From the NCBI GenBank assembly GCA_013298895.1, contig JAAFJM010000006.1, positions 102,566-166,565 on the forward strand: a DNA stretch of 64,000 nucleotides. The letters run 5' to 3'. The position numbers were made by a program, and so were the translations under genes. Origin of the DNA: Bacteroidota bacterium. Its GTDB lineage: Bacteria > Bacteroidota > Bacteroidia > UKL13-3. This document shows positions 52,301-60,800 of the stretch, in pieces; position 1 is the first letter of the stretch, and the number at the start of each line of letters is the position of its first letter. The notes beneath the pieces are model-generated. The model was not told the origin of the DNA, made no database searches, and saw only the letters and a program-made list of their open reading frames with translations.

Positions 52301-52851
52301 ATTTTAGCTTGGCCAATAATATTGTTAGCACCGACTTACAAACAATTGATTTTATTGACATCAGTACCGATAATTACAATTTAAATCCAAATTGTGTTAT
52401 ATGTAATTCAGCTCCATTATTGACACAAGCTTTAAACGACAAAATTTATTTTGACTTCAATAACAATTCAAGAAAAGTAATTTCAACCAGTGGCACTATG
52501 GTAAATCCAACCTTTGGATGCTATGAGCCAATCATTTCAAATACCAATAAGGTAATAAAAACAAAAAAAGAGGAGTTAGAGCTAAACACATTCCCAAATC
52601 CCATAAAAGGTCAGGAACTAAACAATATAATTTTTGAGATAAAAAATGATAATAAAACAGCAATGGCATATAAAATTGAACTAGTAGATTTTATAGGAAA
52701 ATCATATGAGTTTGAATTAATCAATATTGAAAATGAAAATAGGTATAAACTTAATTTAACCAATTACAATTATTTGGCTAGTGGCTTGTATTTTGGTAAT
52801 ATTTTGGCCAATAACAAAAGAGTTTTGAATCTTAAATTACTAATTGAATAA
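49324..52851 (+). CDS. T9SS secreted protein with two ~526-residue beta-helix repeats
   Basis: A 1175-aa protein with a signal peptide to about residue 20 ('ICIASAAS'). The body is two long homologous halves: unit 1 from about residue 22 and unit 2 from about 548. They share words in the same order: 'SYYQNYNGQTV' / 'SFYQSYNQQTV', 'NSLQVYNTLYVNI' / 'SSLQVYNYLYVNI', 'KISGLENG' / 'KVTGLENG', 'RPNLDSKE' in both, and 'NDSGRA' in both. Asn-rich 'VYNNxI' strands suggest right-handed parallel beta-helices, as in pectate-lyase-like or glycan-binding surface proteins. The last ~80 residues are a sorting domain starting 'LNTFPNPIKG'. Function unknown; a polysaccharide-acting or adhesive role is possible. 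Confidence 0.85.
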   Translation: MTKTLLTICIIISTICIASAASITVSPSTDVVIQAKSYYQNYNGQTVTISQGNSLQVYNTLYVNIGVGDTLLLDATNTSNGFFVRNPIQFKGLVGSVNLPIILKNKTNKKIQISQLSPTSSYGLNFHFCSNIKISGLENGNSYMLSIANFVSTGSAGISFDKGTKNVEVEHVEISNVGAQAILFKSCEPYNGSKAVTDTAYFRTYATANTLGKGSFHDNYIHNVGNEGFFIGSTIFDIGNPIIVNINAAFAASLPTNNVLKSVNGIWQFTPHFADSILIYNNITDTTGYDGIQVSMAKFYRVYNNKVKNWATKKIYGQNAGIFIGTPSIGETYNNKIINGSGAAIQCFGVKNRFFNNVIVRPNLDSKEPNWWNINAIYFNDKACTNNTLTLLGINYTQTLFEAAHNTIILNKNDSGRALFFVQNFPNQTVAKCYNNLGVQDRNPDITNEQNRVLANPIFSANPIQTNFSSTNNFSSTDLQAVGFVDVAADNYELVANCQACRNAQPLGASNTLITKDLNNLSRIFDNKTNSSITNPSFGSFESKSYVSITIPSTIEVVVQATSFYQSYNQQTVQIAPGSSLQVYNYLYVNISPGDTLQIDATNLTNGIYTRTPLTFQGLTGNSLFPIVIKNKNGKTIQITQASIQSSFGITFKFCESIKVTGLENGQSYRLKINGIYSAAGMGVIFDRGTKNVELSHVEISNTGAQGVQFKSPEPYNNSKIVTDTSYFRQYVNLATLGTGIFYNNYIHDVGSEGFYIGSTSYDVGDGLAITINQSFAESLPNNGIITFKNNSWRFLPHLAQDIQVYNNTLENTGWDGIQVASAKKYIVYNNTIKNWGQSKAYNQMYGIIIGSPSMGEVYNNTINTGNGSAIQCFGIRNRFFNNLIIRPNLDSKEATWWAINAVYLSDKSCTPQVLERLGITYSQTLFEAMHNTIIMDKNDSGRAISFLQNFANNTIAKCYSNLAVRDANPESLNTNSITLPNPIFIANPQQTNFSLANNIVSTDLQTIDFIDISTDNYNLNPNCVICNSAPLLTQALNDKIYFDFNNNSRKVISTSGTMVNPTFGCYEPIISNTNKVIKTKKEELELNTFPNPIKGQELNNIIFEIKNDNKTAMAYKIELVDFIGKSYEFELINIENENRYKLNLTNYNYLASGLYFGNILANNKRVLNLKLLIE

Positions 52852-52944
52852 ATTAGACTGATAATAAAAACAATAACATTCAGATTTTCAGTGGGTAATT
52901 TTTTTTTATTAATTATAAATTTAATTAAGTGCTTGAATTTAATT

Positions 52945-52974
52945 TTTGGCGCTTAATTTGTAACTGTAATTTTA
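52945..52974 (+). promoter_or_regulatory. Candidate promoter of the DUF3108 gene
   Basis: TTTG (52945-52948) and TAATTTTA (52967-52974, one mismatch to TAnnTTTG) are 18 bp apart. The start would be about 8 nt before the ATG at 52988. Confidence 0.35.
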
Positions 52975-52987
52975 TAAAATTATTATT

Positions 52988-53794
52988 ATGAAACAACTAG
53001 GTTTTATTTCATTATTATTTTTGTGTTCATTTATACCAAAGAATCACAAAATACAACAAGAATTAGATGATGTTTTAACTAAATTAAAAAAAGTAAACAC
53101 AGCATATACTTACGGAGAAAAATTAACGTATAGAGTTCATTATGGCCCACTTGATGGAGGCAAGGCATACTTTAGTATAGATGCAAACCCGCAGGTTGTA
53201 AATAATCGCAATACGTACTATGTTAAAGTTAATGGCAAATCAGCAGGTTTGGTAGACATGATGTTTAAAGTAAAAGATGAATTTGAAAGTTATATTGACC
53301 AAGAAGCATTAGTGCCATTAAAAGCAACAAAAAAAATTAAAGAAGGTAAATATACTGATAGTGATTTTATAATTTTTGATCATGCAGCGAAAACAGCCTC
53401 AGGAAGAAGAGGTAAAACAGAAATATTAGCCAATACGCAAGATATTATAAGTGCGATTTATTATGCTAGAAGCATGGATATGACAAGCGCCAAACAAGGA
53501 GACGTGTTTCCTGTTCCATTTTACTTAGATGGTAAAACTTATGAGTTACGCTTCAAATTTGAAAAGAGAGAAGTTATAAAAACAGACTTAGGAACATTTA
53601 AAACCATTAAAGTAAAACCTCAGTTAATAGAAGGCAGGGTATTTAAAGACAATGAAGCACTCACTTTATGGGTTACAGATGATGATAACAAAATACCAAT
53701 AAGGGTAGAAAGTGATATATTTGTTGGAAGTGTAAAAGTTGATATTGCTGAAATGAGTGGAATTAGAAATCCATTGACTTCAAAAATTAATTAA
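52988..53794 (+). CDS. DUF3108 family exported protein
   Basis: A 268-aa protein with a short signal ('LGFISLLFLCSFIP'). The core 'AYTYGEKLTYRVHYGPLDGGKAYFSI', 'VKVNGKSAGLVDMMFKVKDEFESYID', 'QDIISAIYYARSMDM' and 'LRFKFEKREVIKTDLGTFKTIKVKP' is typical of DUF3108, a beta-rich periplasmic domain common in Bacteroidota. The biochemical role is not known. Its last codons overlap by 4 nt the end of the convergent DUF5723-like gene. Confidence 0.85.
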   Translation: MKQLGFISLLFLCSFIPKNHKIQQELDDVLTKLKKVNTAYTYGEKLTYRVHYGPLDGGKAYFSIDANPQVVNNRNTYYVKVNGKSAGLVDMMFKVKDEFESYIDQEALVPLKATKKIKEGKYTDSDFIIFDHAAKTASGRRGKTEILANTQDIISAIYYARSMDMTSAKQGDVFPVPFYLDGKTYELRFKFEKREVIKTDLGTFKTIKVKPQLIEGRVFKDNEALTLWVTDDDNKIPIRVESDIFVGSVKVDIAEMSGIRNPLTSKIN

Positions 53795-55293
53795 AAAGAG
53801 CTTTTTCCGGATTTGTTTAAAATATTAAATTTAAATGATAAATATAAATTAGCACCATAAATAGTTTGAAGGCCCAGTGTTTCCATTATTCTATCACTCC
53901 CTAAAGTTAAGTATTTATACCTTATAGCTGCACCGAAATTAATATCTTTATATTCAATTACGCTAAAAGGAAAAGCAATAGAAAAAGCTTTGGTTTCAAA
54001 GCGAGGAGATAGTGAGAGGGTATTCATTCTTGAAAGTGAACCAACTTTTGCGGGAGTTATTCTTTGCAAAAGCGTAGCATTAAGGAATAAAATGTTATTA
54101 AACTTATAATCAAATTGAAGACTAACAGCACTAGGCAATATCATCCAAAAGTTACTAGAACTTTTTACTAAATTACTTCCTATGTAGCTTTTTAGTGTGC
54201 TATCAATACTGTATAGATTTTGAGTAAAGATGGTATCATAATTTTGCCAATTAAGACTTGCGTTAGAAACTGATGTACTAAAAGCACTATTGTAAAAATT
54301 CAAAGCCCCTAAATCCAATATTGAAACACCTGCCTTCCATTTGTAATTTGAAGTTTCCTCGTTAATTTTAAAAATATCAGGACAAGCAATTAAATTATTA
54401 TTACTTTTTTTTTGAATAATATATCCTAAGTCAATACTTGAGCCAATTCCTCTGAGTTCATTCAAGTCGCTAGCAACTGATTTTTTTGAATTAAATGGTC
54501 CAGAATACGCATAATTAAAACCTCCATTATTTAAAATTAAATCCCTCCCATTGGTATTTGTGCCATCAAACCCATTATCGTATATGTACCCTGCATTTAA
54601 GCCCCACAATACTTTTAAACCTCCTCCAAATCGATGCACATATTTATTATTATTTATAACAACTTGTGCATAGCTTAAACCTGTTTCTATCCAATTTGCA
54701 AACGAAAACTTTGAATTGGTAAAATCATACTTTCTGTTTCTTACCTCGTTATAACTAGGCCCTTCAAAAAGCATTGTCGAAGTAAGGGCTGAGAGTTGAG
54801 TAATATTAAAAGCACTTCTATAATTTACTGAAAATGAAAATGCCTGTTTCTTATTAATTGAAATTAAAAAAGAGGGGCCATTTATGGTTAATCCACCAAA
54901 TGCATATCCATTTGCCTTAATATCAGCATTTAATATCAAGTCACCTTTATTCATTGAATTTTTTTCAAATTTGGAATTATTTAAAACTAATTTATTTAAA
55001 TTACTGCCAAATAATAAGTTGATAGTATTGGATGCTTTGGTGTAATAATTATTATTATTAATATAAGCTTCTATGCCAATTATATTAACATCAAATTTAT
55101 AAGGTTGATAACAAATACTAGCTGGATTAATTTGTAAGTTGTTTAATCCACCATAATTATCCGAAAGAGACCCTAAATGATTTTGCGCGTTTAAAAACCT
55201 TGAACCAAAAAACAATAATATTATTACACAACTTTGTATTATTCTAGAAAAGCTTTTTAAAATTTGATAAAATGTACTCACAATAGTTTTCAA
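53791..55293 (-). CDS. Outer-membrane beta-barrel protein, DUF5723-like
   Basis: A 500-aa protein with a signal peptide ending 'FLNAQ'. 'LGSLSDNYGGLNNLQINPASICYQPYKFDVNIIG' is the PorV/FadL-style opening of Bacteroidota barrels ('...NPAs...'), followed by alternating aromatic strands and 'IGSSIDLGYIIQKK', 'WKAGVSILDLGAL', 'SLSPRFETKAFSIAFPFSVIEY', and a final strand 'ANLYLSFKFNI'. It fits DUF5723 proteins, outer-membrane barrels of unknown role. The first start-like codon is a TTG at 55293; a GTG four codons later is the alternative, as no ATG lies before the signal sequence. Confidence 0.7.
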   Translation of the reverse strand: MKTIVSTFYQILKSFSRIIQSCVIILLFFGSRFLNAQNHLGSLSDNYGGLNNLQINPASICYQPYKFDVNIIGIEAYINNNNYYTKASNTINLLFGSNLNKLVLNNSKFEKNSMNKGDLILNADIKANGYAFGGLTINGPSFLISINKKQAFSFSVNYRSAFNITQLSALTSTMLFEGPSYNEVRNRKYDFTNSKFSFANWIETGLSYAQVVINNNKYVHRFGGGLKVLWGLNAGYIYDNGFDGTNTNGRDLILNNGGFNYAYSGPFNSKKSVASDLNELRGIGSSIDLGYIIQKKSNNNLIACPDIFKINEETSNYKWKAGVSILDLGALNFYNSAFSTSVSNASLNWQNYDTIFTQNLYSIDSTLKSYIGSNLVKSSSNFWMILPSAVSLQFDYKFNNILFLNATLLQRITPAKVGSLSRMNTLSLSPRFETKAFSIAFPFSVIEYKDINFGAAIRYKYLTLGSDRIMETLGLQTIYGANLYLSFKFNILNKSGKSSF

Positions 55294-55407
55294 TTAATGA
55301 AAAATATTACTAAAAATTACATTATTAATCTATTGCATTTCTTTTGTACTAATTTACAGTTAGTATAGTTTATGGTGAATGAAAATATTAATAAAAATGA
55401 AAGAAGA

Positions 55408-56277
55408 TTAATGCAGTTTGTAGTTTTTATATCCAATTTCCCAACCAAACAATAAGTAGGCAATTCGTTTCAATTTATCTTTCAACTTTACTTTATTATA
55501 GCTTAAATCAAACTCAAATTCCCAATTTTTTTGAGCTATGCGCGAAAGCATTACTTTAGGATGAGTACCCATAAATTTAGATAATGAATCAATTTTACTA
55601 TAATCAAAAGTATCTGCTTTTATTACATTTTTATCAATCCATTCTTGGTCATGCCAAAGTTTATGAAACTGTTCTTGTTTGAGCTGCATGGCTCTAGGGT
55701 CTTTTACCCAACCATAATGATAAACATAAGCATCAATGGCTTTTACATGCAATTTTTGATTGTTATTTTTTCTAAATCCTTGGGCGTCTTTGTAGGAATA
55801 TATTTGCTTGTTGTTTTTTACAATCCTAATTTCATTATTATACCAAGTGCTCGAATTGCCAACATAATTATACGAGCCATAAAAGTGAAGGTACTTAAAA
55901 AGCAATCCATCAATTTTAGGATTATTTTTAAATGCTATCATGGCGCTTTTTATGGTGGGTAAATATTTTTCATGGATTACTTCATCGCCTTGAATATAAA
56001 AACACCAATCATAGTATGCAGGGATGGCTTGAAATGCTTTATTGGTTTCAACAGCCAATACTTTGCCACCTTCTTTTAAAGTTTCGTCCCAAAGGGTTTT
56101 AATAATTTTTATTTTATAAGGATCAATACGCTTTATCAATTCCTCCGTTTCATCGTCTGATTTTCCCAGGGCCACATACACCTCATCGCATAAAGGCATA
56201 ATGGAATTGATGGCCTCCACAATAGGATAATCAAATTTAATGGCATTTTTTATAAAGGTAAAACCGGCTACTTTCAT
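55408..56277 (-). CDS. Glycosyltransferase-like protein (GT2 type fold)
   Basis: A 289-aa cytoplasmic protein. The beginning 'VAGFTFIKNAIKFDYPIVEAINSIMPLCDEVYVALGKSDDETEELI' is the GT-A nucleotide-binding half used by family 2-like transferases, and 'YDWCFYIQGDEVIHEKYLP' supplies a D-x-E-type metal site in place of the usual D-x-D. A His-rich middle ('LHFYGSYNYVG', 'AYVYHYGWVKDPRAM') and a basic C-terminus follow. Donor and acceptor are unknown. Its start lies one base from the stop of the ABC exporter gene, so both are on one transcript and may make and export a glycolipid or lipopolysaccharide part. Confidence 0.8.
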   Translation of the reverse strand: MKVAGFTFIKNAIKFDYPIVEAINSIMPLCDEVYVALGKSDDETEELIKRIDPYKIKIIKTLWDETLKEGGKVLAVETNKAFQAIPAYYDWCFYIQGDEVIHEKYLPTIKSAMIAFKNNPKIDGLLFKYLHFYGSYNYVGNSSTWYNNEIRIVKNNKQIYSYKDAQGFRKNNNQKLHVKAIDAYVYHYGWVKDPRAMQLKQEQFHKLWHDQEWIDKNVIKADTFDYSKIDSLSKFMGTHPKVMLSRIAQKNWEFEFDLSYNKVKLKDKLKRIAYLLFGWEIGYKNYKLH

Positions 56278-56278
56278 T

Positions 56279-58108
56279 TTACTCAGGAATTTGCTGCATT
56301 TCTATCAATTGTTTATACATTCCTTCTTGTAAAATCAATTCGGCATGATTTCCTTGCTGCACTATTCTTCCTTTTTCAAGCACTACAATTAAATCGGCAT
56401 TTTTAATAGTACTTAATCTGTGTGCTACAATGATTGTGGTTCTATTTAACATGATATTACTTAATGCATCTTGCACCAAGCGCTCACTAGCAGTATCTAA
56501 CGCGGAAGTGGCTTCGTCTAAAATTAAAATGTCGGGGTTTGTATTAACCGCTCTGGCTATACTAAGCCTCTGCTTTTGACCACCGCTTAATTTATTTCCT
56601 CTATCACCAATATTTGTTTCATAACTATTTTCAGTTTCAGTTATAAATTGATGTGCATTTGCAATTTTAGCCGCATTTTCAATTTGCTCCATAGTGATGT
56701 TTTGTTTTGCAAAACCAATATTGTTTGCAATGCTATCGTTAAATAAAATACTTTCTTGGGTTACAATACCCATTAAGGCACGTAATTCAAGAATTTTGTA
56801 ATCTCTTATATCAATTCCATCAATAGTAATAGAACCTTCTACAGGGTCGTAAAACCTCGGTATTAAGTCTGTAAGGGTTGATTTTCCGCTTCCTGAGGGA
56901 CCAACTAATGCAATTGTTTGTCCTTTATTGATTTTTAAATTCAGGTTCTTAATTACCAATTCATCCTCATATCTAAAACTTACATTTTTAAATTCAATGG
57001 ATTCTTTAAAACTTGAAACAGAGATGGCTTTTGGCTTTTCTATGATTACTTCATGGCTATTAATTATTTCCTCCACTCGTTCAATAGATGCCAAACCTTT
57101 ATTCATAGAATTATAGGCTGTACTAAATGCTTTTGCTGGAGAAAGTAATTGTGAGAATACTGCTAAATATCCAATAAAAACAGAAGCGGTTAGGCTGCCA
57201 TCGTTATCCAATACCATTCCTCCACCAATCCATAATATAATGGCAAATACCGAAACGCTAATGGTTTCACTAATGGGTGAAGAACCATCGCTGGTTCTAT
57301 TAGCTTTAATATTCAAATTAGTGTAAAGCTTATTTTGTAAATTGAATCGTTTAAACAAAAAATCTTGAGCATTGAAGGCCTTGATTACCCTCACCCCCAT
57401 TAAAGTTTCTTCTACTAACGAAACAACTTCACCAAATTTAGCCTGACTTCTTCCAGTTTGTCGTTTTAATAGTTTTCCAATTAAAGCAGTAAAAAGGGCA
57501 CTAATTGGTAAGGTACAGAACACAATAAAGGTTAAGAGCGGACTAATCCAAATAAGAGATACTAAAGAAATAATAATGGCTATAGGCTCCTTGGTAAAGG
57601 CTTCTAATGAACTCATAACCGCAGCCTCTATTTGATGCATATCGCTTGTCATTCTACTTAATAAATCACCTTTTTTTTCATTGCTGAAATAAGATAAAGG
57701 CAAAACCAAAATTCTATTATATGCCGCAACTCTGTAATCACTCACAATGTAGTTTCGCATAGGCACCATAAAAAATAATGCCAAATATCGAAACAAGTTC
57801 TTTAAAGTTATCATTAATACCACAAACACGCATATAAAAAGCAAAACCTTTTCAGAACCATATAAGTTCTTGTATTCCCAAATATTATCTTTTAGTAAAT
57901 CAAAATACTTATTAAAGCTAAACCCTACCTTTACGGTTCTTACAGTTTTTGGACCTTGCTGAGTACTGAACAATACCTCTAGTATGGGCATGATGGTGGC
58001 AATAGAAAATAGGCCAAAAATGCTTGATAAAATATTACATAGAATATTCATCAAAGCATAGTATTTATATTTAAAAGTAAATTTTATAAATTTCCAATAA
58101 CCTTTCAT
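56279..58108 (-). CDS. MsbA-like ABC exporter (fused permease-ATPase)
   Basis: A 609-aa half-transporter that works as a homodimer. The N-terminal six-TM domain (about residues 15-330, 'ALMNILCNILSSIFGLFSIATIMPILEVLF', 'GDLLSRMTSDMHQIEAAVMSSL') is followed by an ATPase with Walker A 'ALVGPSGSGKSTLTDLI', signature 'LSGGQKQRLSIARA', Walker B 'ILILDEATSALD' and H-loop 'IIVAHRLSTI'. The class moves lipid A, glycolipids, peptides or drugs across the inner membrane. The adjacent glycosyltransferase gene favours a glycolipid; this is inference. Confidence 0.93.
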   Translation of the reverse strand: MKGYWKFIKFTFKYKYYALMNILCNILSSIFGLFSIATIMPILEVLFSTQQGPKTVRTVKVGFSFNKYFDLLKDNIWEYKNLYGSEKVLLFICVFVVLMITLKNLFRYLALFFMVPMRNYIVSDYRVAAYNRILVLPLSYFSNEKKGDLLSRMTSDMHQIEAAVMSSLEAFTKEPIAIIISLVSLIWISPLLTFIVFCTLPISALFTALIGKLLKRQTGRSQAKFGEVVSLVEETLMGVRVIKAFNAQDFLFKRFNLQNKLYTNLNIKANRTSDGSSPISETISVSVFAIILWIGGGMVLDNDGSLTASVFIGYLAVFSQLLSPAKAFSTAYNSMNKGLASIERVEEIINSHEVIIEKPKAISVSSFKESIEFKNVSFRYEDELVIKNLNLKINKGQTIALVGPSGSGKSTLTDLIPRFYDPVEGSITIDGIDIRDYKILELRALMGIVTQESILFNDSIANNIGFAKQNITMEQIENAAKIANAHQFITETENSYETNIGDRGNKLSGGQKQRLSIARAVNTNPDILILDEATSALDTASERLVQDALSNIMLNRTTIIVAHRLSTIKNADLIVVLEKGRIVQQGNHAELILQEGMYKQLIEMQQIPE

Positions 58109-58237
58109 TTTGTATCAATAAAGCGGCAAATATGTTTATTTTTTCTGAGGTTTTAGCTGTAACATTCAAACAATCCGATAATTCTATTATTTTGAGGCTT
58201 TTTTATTGGAGTTTCATGTTCGTTATAACACTAAATT

Positions 58238-58729
58238 TTATCTTTTTAACTTCATCAAACCAATATTAATTCTCAAAGCAATTCTATTATTTCCACCAAA
58301 ATTGTAATTCGGTTTTATTATCATAAAATCATATTCATAAACAAGTTGAAATGCAGCAGCACCTATGCCAATAATTGGTTTAAATGAAAGGCATCTTTTG
58401 TTATCAAAATCGCTATAGTAGCTACTTGCCAATCCTAACGATAAAAAAGGTAAAAATAGATTATTTCCCCAAGCACTTGCAGTTACCCCAACAATATTTT
58501 TATTTTCAACTATTCCAAATTCCGATGAAAGTGAGTAGGCTGCGGTTTGTGCATGTATAGTAGCACATCTTGAAATGCCTAGTTCTATAAAACGATTACC
58601 CTCTTTTAAATGATATCCGCCCAAAACACCAATGGCATCATAAGGTGCAATTGAAGGTTTAAATTTTTGTGCAACAGAGAATTTAAAGGCTATACTGAGA
58701 ATCAACATAAAAAATGTTGGAGGTTTCAT
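58238..58729 (-). CDS. Exported protein of unknown function, likely small barrel
   Basis: A 163-aa protein from the ATG at 58729, which gives a clean signal peptide 'MLILSIAFKFSVAQ'; a longer frame reaches 58771. The rest alternates short aromatic and glycine segments ('FIELGISRCATI', 'LSLGLASSYYSDF', 'IIGIGAAAFQLVYEYDF', 'NRIALRINIGL') as in small outer-membrane beta-barrels. No family recognised. It lies on the same strand and 129 bp upstream of the ABC exporter gene, and is divergent from the next gene. Confidence 0.6.
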   Translation of the reverse strand: MKPPTFFMLILSIAFKFSVAQKFKPSIAPYDAIGVLGGYHLKEGNRFIELGISRCATIHAQTAAYSLSSEFGIVENKNIVGVTASAWGNNLFLPFLSLGLASSYYSDFDNKRCLSFKPIIGIGAAAFQLVYEYDFMIIKPNYNFGGNNRIALRINIGLMKLKR

Positions 58730-58807
58730 TAAGAATTGAGAGTACTGAAAATTTTTAATTTTGTAATACAAATAGGTTCTATATTTTTATAAATAAATAT
58801 AATTTTT

Positions 58808-58815
58808 TAATTTTG
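58808..58815 (+). promoter_or_regulatory. Candidate -7 element (TAATTTTG)
   Basis: An exact TAnnTTTG match about 41 nt before the ATG at 58857. The -33 element is not clear. Confidence 0.4.
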
Positions 58816-58856
58816 AATTGGCTTTCAAGAAAATACAACAAACTTAAATAACCTAT

Positions 58857-60593
58857 ATGCAAGTAAAGAAATTGTTTATTAGTTTACTGCTTTTGCCATT
58901 CCTTTGTGAAGGACAATCGTTAAAAAAAAGTATTACTCATCAACTTTTGTGGACTTATGAATTGCCTAGCAGTATATCTACTGGCCCGGTTGATTTTTTA
59001 GTTCATGGTAGTTATTATTTTACCAAAGAAAGTATAGGGAATCGATATTTTGTAATGCTACATTGTAACATAACTAAAATTGAGCATCAAGCAAAGTTTG
59101 GTACACTTAGGTTTAGATTAAATGGAAAGGACTATAGACAAGATCAAATGAATGCTAGCGATGGATTGGGAATGCATGGTTTTGACCAATTAAAAATTAG
59201 AAGCATATTAGCACGTGTTGAAGTTCAATTTCTTAACAATTCTAAACTTGCAAATATTGGTGATGGAATAAACTATGAGGTAGGTGATATTGATAAGAAT
59301 GCTGATTTAGATAAACTAACGTTAAATTTGGCAGGGTCAAGGCTTAAAAATTATAATTCAGAGTTTAATAATATTCTCATACAAAGAATAAACAACTTGA
59401 ATAAAGTAAAAGGTTTGCCAGAGTTATCGAAAACAAAACCAAGTGATACTGCCAAACCAAAATTAAACAAAACTTCTCCATCTAATACAGTAAATACCCC
59501 AAATAATAAGCAAAGTAAATCTTCAAATTCTACCACAAATTCAAATTCTGATAATGCAATTAATTCTAACGAATCTCAAAATTTAAATTCAGATAAGAAA
59601 ATAAATTCAAATGAAGAAGAAACTTCAGCAAATAATAAATCTGTATCTGACGCTGAAGCAATTAAACGACAACAAGAATATAATGAATGGAGAAATAAAG
59701 CACAGGAAGAAAAGAACGTGCGTGATGCAGAAGCTGTTGCTGCATCCATTGGTGTATTGACAATTTTAGGCGGATTTATTTATGATGGAATGGGTGAGGT
59801 TGAACCTGATTTTGTTTATCAGTCTCCCACCCAAAAATACAAACCAATGTTATTTATAACGAACTCTTTTGGTTACTCATTTTCTATGGAACCAATGTTA
59901 TTTCAAAGCTTTAACTCAACAATGAAAAATGGTAGTTATGTAAATACAAAATCAATGAAAGGCGAATCAGGTTATTATTTAAACTTGGGGGCAAATAGTA
60001 ATATTGGGGTACAAAACGACTATTACAGCGCTTTTGGAATTTTAGGAGCCAAACTTGGCTTTGAACCAACATTTTCAGGTTTTAAGTATAATTTTAAAGT
60101 TGGGTTTGGTGCAGATTTTGGCTTTAAAAATGTCAAATTTTATTTTAACTCTCAATATCATTTGGCCGATTATAAATCTACAACATCATCCGATGTTGAA
60201 GAACTTGGAGAAGGAGAATCCGACCTAAATCCAACTGAATTTGGTTACGGGGTTAAGTTTACCTTTGGTGGCGACAAGTATGATGATTTTAAACGCCAAC
60301 ATATTTTCCTTGGTCTTATTTCTAAAAGCTATAATTTTGATGGTAGTAGTCTATTCGGGTATTATGATCCTATCAATAGAGTGTTAAGTTCTAAAGGCAC
60401 TCCTACAATGAATGGATTTAATTTTGAATGGCGAAAAGACCACACATTTAGTTTGTTTTTTCACTTTTTTGATGAACATATTTATGCTGGTGCAATAAAT
60501 AATGAATACATTAATTCTTCACGTTCAATTGGAACTGATTTGTTTTTTGAAATAGGATTTCATAGGGCATTTGATTTATTTACTCAAAATTAA
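58857..60593 (+). CDS. Unrecognised exported protein with N/S-rich linker and C-terminal barrel-like half
   Basis: A 578-aa protein with a signal peptide to about residue 20 ('LPFLCEGQS'). An N-terminal domain (about 21-185, 'HQLLWTYELPSSISTGPVDFLVHGSYYF', 'TKIEHQAKFGTLRFRLNGKDY') is followed by a Lys/Asn/Ser-rich disordered linker (about 190-275), a charged helix ('AIKRQQEYNEWRNKAQEEKNVRDAEAVAA') and one hydrophobic stretch 'ASIGVLTILGGFIYDG'. The C-terminal half has regular aromatic strands ('GYYLNLGANSNIGVQNDYYSAFG', 'FKVGFGADFGFKNVKFYF', 'GTDLFFEIGFHRAF') as in an outer-membrane barrel. No family recognised. It may tether a periplasmic domain to an outer-membrane barrel. Confidence 0.6.
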   Translation: MQVKKLFISLLLLPFLCEGQSLKKSITHQLLWTYELPSSISTGPVDFLVHGSYYFTKESIGNRYFVMLHCNITKIEHQAKFGTLRFRLNGKDYRQDQMNASDGLGMHGFDQLKIRSILARVEVQFLNNSKLANIGDGINYEVGDIDKNADLDKLTLNLAGSRLKNYNSEFNNILIQRINNLNKVKGLPELSKTKPSDTAKPKLNKTSPSNTVNTPNNKQSKSSNSTTNSNSDNAINSNESQNLNSDKKINSNEEETSANNKSVSDAEAIKRQQEYNEWRNKAQEEKNVRDAEAVAASIGVLTILGGFIYDGMGEVEPDFVYQSPTQKYKPMLFITNSFGYSFSMEPMLFQSFNSTMKNGSYVNTKSMKGESGYYLNLGANSNIGVQNDYYSAFGILGAKLGFEPTFSGFKYNFKVGFGADFGFKNVKFYFNSQYHLADYKSTTSSDVEELGEGESDLNPTEFGYGVKFTFGGDKYDDFKRQHIFLGLISKSYNFDGSSLFGYYDPINRVLSSKGTPTMNGFNFEWRKDHTFSLFFHFFDEHIYAGAINNEYINSSRSIGTDLFFEIGFHRAFDLFTQN

Positions 60594-60800
60594 AGAATAA
60601 CATTTTTATTATTTAAGAAATTTGTAGCCTATAAAAAAAATATAAGAAACAGATTTCTATTTTAATTATGAGTTATAATGTAATCTTCGTTCATAATTGG
60701 TTATATAGCCATTTCAACTTTTTTTTTGGTTAATGATAAACTAAGAGGTTTAATTTTATAAACATAAACAATGTTAAAGAGACCCTTTTCAAATTGTTTG

